Below the pieces are notes generated by a model, which saw only the letters and a program-made list of their open reading frames with translations, made no database searches and was not told the origin of the DNA. From Pseudomonadota bacterium (GTDB lineage: Bacteria > Pseudomonadota > Gammaproteobacteria > Steroidobacterales > Steroidobacteraceae), in the NCBI GenBank assembly GCA_025355245.1, contig JANXZZ010000285.1, forward strand, positions 1 to 37,733: a DNA stretch of 37,733 bases, read 5' to 3'. Both the position numbers and the translations under genes were made by a program. Below are positions 32,059 to 37,733 of the stretch, piece after piece (position 1 is the stretch's first letter; every line of letters starts with the position of its first letter).

Positions 32059-32544
32059 CTATTTGCGGATGACGTTCTGACCCGGGAGCGTCGCCTCGAG
32101 CTGCCGCACGGCGACGTCCGCCTCGCCACGCAGCATCACCGCGATCGCTCCCGATTCCTCGGGGTGTTTGCCGAGGTAGTAAGCGATGTCGGCCGCGTAG
32201 CGACTCTGGGACATCAGAACCAGCATGTCGGGTGTTACGGGCGTCTTGCCGTGCAACACGACCTGGTCGAAGTCCGCCCATCGACGCCTGCGCGGCTTGA
32301 TCGCCGCTATGAACTTCGCGACCTGCGCCTGGGCGGCCTCCCGGTCGTGCACGGAGAGTCCATCGCCAGCCTGCGCTTCGCGCCGGCGCTGTTCGTCGAG
32401 GCTCTGGATCTGCTGGCGCATCTCGAGGTCCAGATTGTCACGATTGGGATTGACGGGGACCTTTCCGCCGCCCGGCAGCTGCGCCTCAGCGGTACCGGCC
32501 CATGCGAGCGCGATCAGAACCAGCAGCGCGCTTTTCATGTTCAT
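32059..32544 (-). CDS. Small secreted protein of unknown function (161 aa)
   Basis: A 161-residue protein with a clear signal peptide (SALLVLIALAWAGTAEA, cleaved before QLPGG). The mature part is helical and charged (LDLEMRQQIQSLDEQRRREAQAG), ending in DMLVLMSQSRYAADIAYYLGKHPEESGAIAVM. The segment YYLGKHPEES recalls scaffolding-like or assembly helices but is too short to classify. ATG 32544 or 32538 are both possible starts. It precedes the exported MBL hydrolase by 13 bases, and the two are probably made together. No function can be assigned. Confidence 0.72.
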   Translation of the reverse strand: MNMKSALLVLIALAWAGTAEAQLPGGGKVPVNPNRDNLDLEMRQQIQSLDEQRRREAQAGDGLSVHDREAAQAQVAKFIAAIKPRRRRWADFDQVVLHGKTPVTPDMLVLMSQSRYAADIAYYLGKHPEESGAIAVMLRGEADVAVRQLEATLPGQNVIRK

Positions 32545-32672
32545 GGTTGCGTCTCGCTCTTGTTCTTCTCGCTTTGCGTAGCGGACCCGGCTCGTCCCGC
32601 CCTAGCCTACAGCGAGGCGCGAACGGCGCCTATCCTCCGAAGTTCTGCGCCACCGGCGGTTCGGCGTGCTGC

Positions 32673-32686
32673 AGCGGCCGGCCGCT
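32673..32686 (-). terminator. Palindrome at the mnmE stop codon
   Basis: AGCGGCCGGCCGCT is a perfect 14-base palindrome overlapping the mnmE TAG. A second hairpin AGGCGC-gaacg-GCGCCT lies downstream at 32615-32631. Neither has a T-run, but together they could mark the end of the rpmH-mnmE transcript. The rest of the 140-base gap shows nothing further. Confidence 0.4.
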
Positions 32687-34019
32687 ACTTGCCGATGCAG
32701 AAGCTGGCGAAGATCGTGCCGAGCAGATCTTCGCTCGTGAAGCGCCCGGTGATCTCACCCAGCGCGTCGTGCGCCAGTCTCAATTCCTCGGCGACCAGCT
32801 CAGTACCGGCGCTTGCCGAAAGCGCGGCCCCCGCCGCCTCGACGCAGCCGCGCGCGCGCCCAAGGGCGTCGAGGTGCCGGCGCCGCGCGCTGAATACGCC
32901 CGCCGCCGTCGGCCGGTAGCCCGCGAACTCCTTGATGTGCGCGCGCAGCTCCGGAAGCCCCGCGCCGGTCCGCGCGGATACCGGCAGCGTCGGTGCCGCG
33001 GCCGCAACCGTGGTCGCGCGCAGGTCCGACTTGTTGATGAGGACCGTGACCGCCACGGTCGCCGGCAGCGCCGCGAGGTCCTCGGGCAGCCGTTCGAGCG
33101 CCGCGGGGTCGGCGCCATCGACGATGAACAGCACGCGATCCGCACGGGCAATCTCGGCGCGTGCGCGGCGGATACCTTCGGCCTCGACGACGTCGGGACT
33201 TTCGCGCAGCCCCGCGGTGTCGAGGATCGTGATCGGCAGGCCGTCGATGTCGATCCGCTCGCGCAGCACGTCGCGCGTGGTCCCGGGGATCGCGGTGACA
33301 ATTGCCGCCTCGTGGCCGGCGAGCGCATTCAGGAGGCTCGACTTGCCCGCGTTCGGGCGACCGGCGATCACGAGGACGCAGCCGTCGTGCAGGATCCTCC
33401 CCTGCTCCGCAACCGCCGTCAGCTCGTCGAAGGCGTGGATGAGTCGGGCGATGCGCGTCGCCACCGCGCCAACGGCGAGTAGCTCGAGGTCCTCGTCCGC
33501 GAAGTCGATCGCGGCCTCGACGTGGGTGCGAAGCTCCGTGAGCTCGCTCGCGAGCGTGCCGATCCGCGTCGAGAACTCCCCGCTCAGCGAGCGCAGCGCC
33601 GCGCGGGCGGCGGCCTCCGATCCCGCGGCGATCAGGTCCGCCACCGCCTCGGCCTGCGCGAGATCCATCTTGTCGTTGAGGAACGCGCGCTCGGAGAACT
33701 CCCCGGCGCGCGCGTGGCGCGCCCCGAGCTCGAGGCAGCGCGCGAGGAGGAGATCCATGACGACGGGTCCGCCGTGACCCTGGAGCTCGAGCACGTCCTC
33801 GCCCGTGAACGAGCGCGGCGCGGCGTAGAACACCGCGATGCCGGCGTCGAGCGCGACGCCGCCCTCAGCACGGAAGGATTTCGGCACTGCGCGGTGGGAT
33901 TCCGGCAGCTCGCCCAGGATCGCGACCGCGAGCGCGCGGGTCAGCGATCCCGACACCCGCACGATGCCGATCCCGCCGTGGCCGGGAGGGGTTGCGACCG
34001 CGACAATGGTGTCCGGCAC
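32685..34019 (-). CDS. mnmE: tRNA modification GTPase MnmE
   Basis: A 444-residue GTPase that works with MnmG to modify wobble U34 of tRNAs. The N-terminal formyl-THF-binding domain starts IVAVATPPGHGGIGIVRVSG. The central helical domain is interrupted by a G domain with G1 GRPNAGKSS (about residue 220), IPGTTRD (G2), DTAGLRE (G3) and NKSD (G4). The C-terminal CIGK carries the conserved catalytic Cys. It is the last gene of the minus-strand run rpmH-rnpA-yidD-yidC-mnmE, 22 bases after yidC. Its partner mnmG, normally the next gene, is about 18 kb away here. Confidence 0.97.
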   Translation of the reverse strand: MPDTIVAVATPPGHGGIGIVRVSGSLTRALAVAILGELPESHRAVPKSFRAEGGVALDAGIAVFYAAPRSFTGEDVLELQGHGGPVVMDLLLARCLELGARHARAGEFSERAFLNDKMDLAQAEAVADLIAAGSEAAARAALRSLSGEFSTRIGTLASELTELRTHVEAAIDFADEDLELLAVGAVATRIARLIHAFDELTAVAEQGRILHDGCVLVIAGRPNAGKSSLLNALAGHEAAIVTAIPGTTRDVLRERIDIDGLPITILDTAGLRESPDVVEAEGIRRARAEIARADRVLFIVDGADPAALERLPEDLAALPATVAVTVLINKSDLRATTVAAAAPTLPVSARTGAGLPELRAHIKEFAGYRPTAAGVFSARRRHLDALGRARGCVEAAGAALSASAGTELVAEELRLAHDALGEITGRFTSEDLLGTIFASFCIGK

Positions 34020-34041
34020 CGAGCCCCCTCGCCCGCCTGCC

Positions 34042-35772
34042 TCAGGCCTTGGGCTTCTTGTCGCCTGCTTCGACGAGCTTGTTGATGCGCCACTGCTGCG
34101 CGATCGACAGCGTCGTGTTCGTGATCCAGTAGAGCACGAGGCCCGCCGGGAAGAACGCCATCATCGCCGTCATGAGCACCGGCATGAACGCGAATACCTT
34201 GGCCTGCACGGGATCGGGCGGCGCCGGGTTCAGCTTGAACTGCCCGAACATCGCAATGCCCATGATGATCGGCAGCACGAAAATAGGATCACGCGTCGAC
34301 AGGTCCTGGATCCATAGCATGAACGGCGCCTGGCGCAGCTCGACGCTCTCGAGCAGCACCCAGTAGAAGGCTATGAATACGGGAATCTGCACCACGATCG
34401 GCAGGCAGCCGGCGAGCGGGTTCACCTTCTCGCGCTTGTAGAGCTCCATCATCTGCTTGCCAAGCTGCTCGCGGTCGTCCTTGTAGCGCTCCTGAATCAT
34501 CTTCATGCGCGGTGCGAGGTGGCGCATCTTCGCCATCGAACGACCGGAGGTTTGCGCCAGCGGATAGAAGCAGAGCTTGATGAGGAAGGTCACGATGATG
34601 ATCGTGAATCCCCAGTTGCCCACGAAGCGATGCACGAAGGCGAGCAGCTTGAACAGCGGCTGCGCGATGATCGTGAGCCAACCGTAGTCTGCCGTGTAGT
34701 CGAGCTTCGGCGCGATCACCGCCAGCGTCTGCTGGATCTTAGGTCCCATGTACAGCGTCGAGCGGATGTCGGCGGCGGCGCCAGGACCCACGGACGTCGC
34801 GGGACCGACGACGGTAAAACTGAACTTGTCGGGCTCGACGCCGAGCTCGTATTGCTGCGGAGTCTTCGGGTCGGGCACGATCGCGACGACGAAATAGTGC
34901 TGCATCGCCGCCGCCCAGCCACCGGTAACCGGCGTCTTCGGCGGCCGGTCGGCATCGGTCTTCTCGACGTTGAGCTTCTGGATCTTGAGGCCGTCGGAGA
35001 ACACCGGGCCCCGAAACGCGGTCAGCTCCGGATCGCGGTTCCAGAACGAGCTCTCGACGTGCTGCCAGTGCCTGACGATGCGAGCGTAGGCGTAGGCCTG
35101 CCACGGCGCGGTCCCGGCATTGTCGACGTGCTGGTCGAGCGCGATCGCGTAGCTGCCGCGGGTGAGCGTCAGCGTGCGGGTGACGGTGAGTCCGGCGCCG
35201 TTCGTCCAGGTGAGCGGCACCACGAGTTCGTTCTCGCCATCCTTCAGGATGTAGTCGCTCGCGGCGGCGGTGAAGAGTGCCTTGTGGTTGGGCTCCGCGT
35301 CGGTGCCGCCGCTGCGAAGGCCCCACTGGAACAGGCTCAGGTTTCCGCCCGAGCCGTCATCGAAGAGCTGCACGTGGTCGGTCGAGTCGTTCTTCTTCTT
35401 TGTGTACGCGAGCAGCTTGGCGCTGCGGATCTCGGCGCCCTGTTTCGCGATCACGAGGTCGAGGACGTCGGTCTGCACGTGCACCGTCGCGCCCGCGCCT
35501 GGCGTCTCGCCCGGCGCCGCGCCGGGCAAAGCGGTCGCTGCGGCGGGGCCGGTGGGCGGCGGCGCGGCCGCGGTCTGCGCAGGAGCGGTCGGAATCTTCG
35601 GCAGGTCGTCGATGCCAGGAGCAGCCGTCGCGGGTGTCGTTGCGGTGGCGCCAGCGGCGGTCGTGGCGGCGGTGACGGGCGCGGGTGCCGGGTGGTCCAG
35701 CTGCCAGGCCTGGTAATTGAGAAAGAGCATCGCCACGACGGCGAGCCAGGAGAACAGACGCTGGTTATCCAT
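34042..35772 (-). CDS. yidC: Membrane protein insertase YidC
   Basis: A 576-residue Oxa1/YidC insertase that places proteins into the inner membrane alone or with SecYEG. Residues 5-23 form the first helix ([18 protein letters not shown]), followed by a Pro/Ala-rich linker, the large periplasmic beta-sandwich typical of Gram-negative YidC ([22 protein letters not shown]...), and the conserved C-terminal five-helix core ([29 protein letters not shown]..., with the catalytic-groove Arg). It ends KPKA with few basic residues. The ATG at 35772 lies 8 bases inside the end of yidD, so the two are translationally linked. Length is slightly above E. coli YidC (548) because of the linker. Confidence 0.97.
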   Translation of the reverse strand: MDNQRLFSWLAVVAMLFLNYQAWQLDHPAPAPVTAATTAAGATATTPATAAPGIDDLPKIPTAPAQTAAAPPPTGPAAATALPGAAPGETPGAGATVHVQTDVLDLVIAKQGAEIRSAKLLAYTKKKNDSTDHVQLFDDGSGGNLSLFQWGLRSGGTDAEPNHKALFTAAASDYILKDGENELVVPLTWTNGAGLTVTRTLTLTRGSYAIALDQHVDNAGTAPWQAYAYARIVRHWQHVESSFWNRDPELTAFRGPVFSDGLKIQKLNVEKTDADRPPKTPVTGGWAAAMQHYFVVAIVPDPKTPQQYELGVEPDKFSFTVVGPATSVGPGAAADIRSTLYMGPKIQQTLAVIAPKLDYTADYGWLTIIAQPLFKLLAFVHRFVGNWGFTIIIVTFLIKLCFYPLAQTSGRSMAKMRHLAPRMKMIQERYKDDREQLGKQMMELYKREKVNPLAGCLPIVVQIPVFIAFYWVLLESVELRQAPFMLWIQDLSTRDPIFVLPIIMGIAMFGQFKLNPAPPDPVQAKVFAFMPVLMTAMMAFFPAGLVLYWITNTTLSIAQQWRINKLVEAGDKKPKA

Positions 35773-36058
35773 GAAGCGGGCTCTTGCAGTGTGAGTGGTC
35801 GCCCCGCGCCCGGCACTCGGGCACCGGATCGTAGCCACCGGGGTGCCACGGGTGGCACCTGAGAATGCGACGCAGCGACAGCCACGCGCCCGCGAGTCCG
35901 CCGTGGCTATCGAGCGCCTCGAGGGCGTAGGCGGAGCAACTCGGGTAGAAACGGCAGCGGGGCCCGAGCAGCGGGCTCAGCGTGTATCGATAGGCGAGCA
36001 CGAGCGCGCGCAACAGCCACGCGAGCAGTGACGCCGGGCGGTGCGCCGTGCGCGTCAT
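35765..36058 (-). CDS. yidD: Membrane protein insertion efficiency factor YidD
   Basis: A 97-residue amphipathic inner-membrane-associated protein that assists insertion near YidC. The conserved core [35 protein letters not shown] and [17 protein letters not shown] is complete, with the family Cys residues. The ATG at 36058 overlaps the rnpA stop by ATGA, and the end overlaps yidC by 8 bases. The longer open frame upstream is a shadow of rnpA. Confidence 0.95.
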   Translation of the reverse strand: MTRTAHRPASLLAWLLRALVLAYRYTLSPLLGPRCRFYPSCSAYALEALDSHGGLAGAWLSLRRILRCHPWHPGGYDPVPECRARGDHSHCKSPLHG

Positions 36059-36429
36059 GGCGCCGGCGCCTCGGGGATCGGCGCCGGGGCGGCGCGGTCG
36101 AACAGCCGCTCGAGGCTCGTCACGATGGCAGGCCGCGGTGCATCGCGGGCACCCGGGCGGCTGGTCACCACGAGGTCGACGCCTGGCAGGCGGCCGCGGC
36201 ACTCGCGGAACACCTCGCGGATGATCCGGCGGACGCGATTGCGACGGACGGCGTTGCCGACGGTGCGGGTGCTGACCGACATGCCAAGGCGCGCAAAGCC
36301 GAGTTCATTGGCGAGCGCGTTCACGGCAAACAGGGCATCGCCCGCCCGCTTGCCCGTCCGATAGACGCGCTCGAAATCGGCCGCACTGCGGAGCCGGTGG
36401 CAAGGTCGAAACTGGTACGGATGAATCAC
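36055..36429 (-). CDS. rnpA: Ribonuclease P protein component
   Basis: A 124-residue basic protein that binds RNase P RNA and helps remove tRNA 5' leaders. The N-terminal [19 protein letters not shown] and the signature [14 protein letters not shown] (about residue 62-75) are present, with the [27 protein letters not shown] strand-helix core intact. It starts 47 bases after rpmH, the universal bacterial arrangement, and is coupled to yidD by ATGA. The RNA partner rnpB is not in the window. Confidence 0.96.
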   Translation of the reverse strand: MIHPYQFRPCHRLRSAADFERVYRTGKRAGDALFAVNALANELGFARLGMSVSTRTVGNAVRRNRVRRIIREVFRECRGRLPGVDLVVTSRPGARDAPRPAIVTSLERLFDRAAPAPIPEAPAP

Positions 36430-36476
36430 GGCGACGAGGAACTCGGCGCCGCGCGCGGGCGGCTCTCGGTCGGCGC

Positions 36477-36617
36477 TCAGGGAATCAGGCGCTTACGGCC
36501 CTTCGCGCGGCGGCGTGCCAGGACCTGGCGGCCTTTCTTGTCCGCCATGCGCGCACGGAAGCCGTGCGTACGGGCGCGTTTTACCTTGCTCGGCTGATAT
36601 GTGCGCTTAGTCGCCAT
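36477..36617 (-). CDS. rpmH: 50S ribosomal protein L34
   Basis: A 46-residue, very basic ribosomal protein: [19 protein letters not shown], then [19 protein letters not shown] and KGRKRLIP. Nearly every position fits the L34 family apart from the final IP, where SA/SV is common. It is the first gene of the minus-strand rpmH-mnmE run and sits divergent to dnaA, the standard origin-region arrangement. A strong promoter lies 52 bases upstream. Confidence 0.97.
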   Translation of the reverse strand: MATKRTYQPSKVKRARTHGFRARMADKKGRQVLARRRAKGRKRLIP

Positions 36618-36668
36618 GGGAAATCATCCAAAGAAAACAGGGAGATGCCGGAACGGCGCGAGCCGCGC

Positions 36669-36697
36669 AATGTACGTGTCCGACCCTTCGAAGTCAA
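36669..36697 (-). promoter_or_regulatory. Sigma-70 promoter for rpmH-rnpA-yidD-yidC-mnmE
   Basis: On the minus strand TTGACT (36697-36692), a 17-base spacer and TACATT (36674-36669) form a near-consensus promoter, predicting transcription start about 45 bases before the rpmH ATG. Strong constitutive expression is expected for this ribosomal operon. Confidence 0.8.
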
Positions 36698-36740
36698 CGG
36701 CGAAGGGCTCCCGGGACCGGGTGCCGGGTTCGGTCCGCGC

Positions 36741-36768
36741 ATTACATCCCGGCGGAACGCGGTATAGA
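36741..36768 (+). promoter_or_regulatory. Putative dnaA promoter
   Basis: On the plus strand ATTACA (36741-36746), a 16-base spacer and TATAGA (36763-36768) lie about 44 bases before the dnaA ATG, followed by a pyrimidine run. The -10 is fair and the -35 weak, as for regulated dnaA promoters. No TTATNCACA box overlaps it. Confidence 0.5.
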
Positions 36769-36811
36769 CTCCCTCCCCCTTTTTTAGCCCACCAACGACA
36801 CGAGCCGCCGG

Positions 36812-37733
36812 ATGTCCATGGTCGAGGTCAGCCCCTGGATCGAGTGTGTGCGGCAACTCGAGGCCGAGGTGCCCGAGCAGCTGTTCAACGTCTGGGTGCG
36901 ACCGCTGCAGGCCGTCGACGAGGGCAGCGTCATCCGCCTCCTCGCCCCGAACCGCTTCGTCGTCGACTGGGTCCGGCAGAACCTCCTCGAGCGCATCGCC
37001 GAGCTTCTCGGCGGCAAACTCAACCGTGGCGGCTCCGAGCCTCCGCAGGTGGTCCTCGAGGTCGGCACGCGACCGGTCGTGGCTCCGCGCGCACCGACCG
37101 AGGTAGCGGGCGCGGCCCCGCCCGGCTCCCCCGCAGGCGCGCCGCCGTTGGCCCCGCCGTTCTCGGTGGGCGGTTCGTTCGGCGGCGTGCGCTCGGTGCG
37201 CAGCGAACCCATTGTGATCGGCGCCCGGGTGAACCCGGAGTTCACTTTCGACAGCTTCGTCGAGGGCAAGAGCAACCAGCTCGCCAAGGCCGCTGCCCGC
37301 CAGGTCGCGGACAACTCGGGTCGGGCCTACAACCCGCTGTTTGTCTACGGCGGCGTCGGCCTCGGCAAGACCCACCTCATGCACGCGGTCGCGAACGCGA
37401 TGCGCGCCAAGCGCCCGCAGGCGCGCGTCGCCTACGTGCACTCCGAGCGTTTCGTCGGCGACATGGTGCGCGCGCTCCAGCACAACAGCATCGCGGACTT
37501 CAAGCAGGCGTACCGGACGCTTGATGCGCTCTTGATCGACGACATTCAGTTCTTCGCCGGCAAGGAGCGTTCGCAGGAGGAGTTCTTCCACACCTTCAAT
37601 GCGCTGCTCGAGGGACAGCAGCAGGTGATCCTCACCTGCGATCGCTACCCGAAGGAAGTCACCGGCCTCGAGGAGCGCCTGAAATCGCGTTTCGGCTGGG
37701 GACTCACGGTCTCGATCGATCCGCCGGAGCTCG
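36812..37733 (+). CDS. dnaA: Chromosomal replication initiator DnaA, N-terminal part (cut by window edge)
   Basis: The first 307 codons of DnaA. Domain I ([29 protein letters not shown]) is followed by a Pro/Ala/Gly-rich domain II linker (about residues 88-135) and the AAA+ domain [19 protein letters not shown], Walker [10 protein letters not shown] (about residue 178), Walker [10 protein letters not shown] (about residue 241) and sensor 1 VILTCDRYP. The frame is open to the right edge; the rest of domain III and the DNA-binding domain IV are outside. ATG 36812 (MSMVEV) is chosen; ATG 36818 two codons later is possible. It is divergent from rpmH, the classical arrangement at or near oriC. Confidence 0.97.
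   Translation, partial: MSMVEVSPWIECVRQLEAEVPEQLFNVWVRPLQAVDEGSVIRLLAPNRFVVDWVRQNLLERIAELLGGKLNRGGSEPPQVVLEVGTRPVVAPRAPTEVAGAAPPGSPAGAPPLAPPFSVGGSFGGVRSVRSEPIVIGARVNPEFTFDSFVEGKSNQLAKAAARQVADNSGRAYNPLFVYGGVGLGKTHLMHAVANAMRAKRPQARVAYVHSERFVGDMVRALQHNSIADFKQAYRTLDALLIDDIQFFAGKERSQEEFFHTFNALLEGQQQVILTCDRYPKEVTGLEERLKSRFGWGLTVSIDPPEL

Noticed and set aside
35763-35773. TTATCCATG at the yidC start as a DnaA box
   Set aside because: It is a single word with mismatches at the last positions, inside coding sequence and without neighbours.
1-37733. CRISPR arrays, tRNA/rRNA genes, insertion sequences and prophage genes
   Set aside because: No regularly spaced repeats, no cloverleaf-like or rRNA segments, and no transposase, integrase or phage structural motif were seen on either strand.

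Overview
This window is a high-GC bacterial chromosome segment (about two thirds G+C by eye) that ends inside dnaA. The gene order rpmH-rnpA-yidD-yidC-mnmE, divergent from dnaA, places it next to the classical replication-origin region of a Gammaproteobacterium. The protein families (cytochrome c4, OFA-type MFS carrier, proteobacterial cyanophycin synthetase, SIMPL protein) fit a Xanthomonadales/Nevskiales/Steroidobacterales-like lineage. That taxonomic guess is inference; no 16S rRNA or other marker is present. Coding density is high, nearly every gene is bacterial housekeeping or metabolic, and I see no insertion sequence, prophage, CRISPR array, tRNA or rRNA.

Layout. (1) 1-5.1 kb, minus strand: a tightly packed run of di-haem cytochrome c, metallo-beta-lactamase-fold hydrolase, acuI (acryloyl-CoA reductase), prpB, prpC and prpD (cut by the left edge). 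It joins acryloyl-CoA reduction to the 2-methylcitrate cycle. A consensus -10 box and an AT-rich near-palindrome lie in the 34-base gap before prpB. (2) 5.3-9.2 kb, plus: a SIMPL-domain protein, a translationally coupled membrane-anchored Sel1/TPR-like protein, and an orphan MASE1-PAS histidine kinase. (3) 9.2-14.8 kb, minus: an OFA-family transporter, a Cys-type glutathione peroxidase, an orphan OppA-like lipoprotein and mnmG. MnmG lacks about 45-50 residues of its C-terminal helical region compared with the textbook protein. (4) 14.9-18.3 kb, plus: a secreted S33-like alpha/beta hydrolase coupled to a NatA/NatB-type ABC exporter. (5) 18.3-20.3 kb: three small plus-strand genes (unknown, DUF1801, VOC/glyoxalase-like) and a decayed SRPBCC gene on the minus strand. 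(6) 20.3-23.9 kb: pirin and azoreductase genes divergent from a LysR regulator across an AT-rich operator region, then a CsgG/HfaB-like protein with an SH3-like tail and a strong hairpin after it.

(7) 24-31 kb, minus: the most distinctive part, a compact cyanophycin locus. It holds iadA (isoaspartyl dipeptidase), cphB (cyanophycinase), a 337-base leader region with a good sigma-70 promoter and a short Arg-rich upstream ORF, cphA (cyanophycin synthetase), and a second Mur-ligase-only relative of CphA. Together these would make the Asp/Arg storage polymer, cut it to beta-Asp-Arg dipeptides and hydrolyse the dipeptides. The dipeptidase has Glu where the E. coli enzyme has its carboxylated metal-bridging Lys. 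(8) 31-32.5 kb, minus: an exported lactonase-like metallo-hydrolase and a small secreted protein of unknown function. (9) 32.7-37.7 kb: mnmE, yidC, yidD, rnpA and rpmH on the minus strand, with a near-consensus promoter before rpmH, and the 5' part of dnaA on the plus strand.

mnmE and mnmG, which are usually adjacent, are separated here by about 18 kb containing the cyanophycin, ABC-exporter and stress genes. rsmG-parA-parB do not follow mnmG. This suggests the origin-proximal block was opened by insertion or rearrangement.
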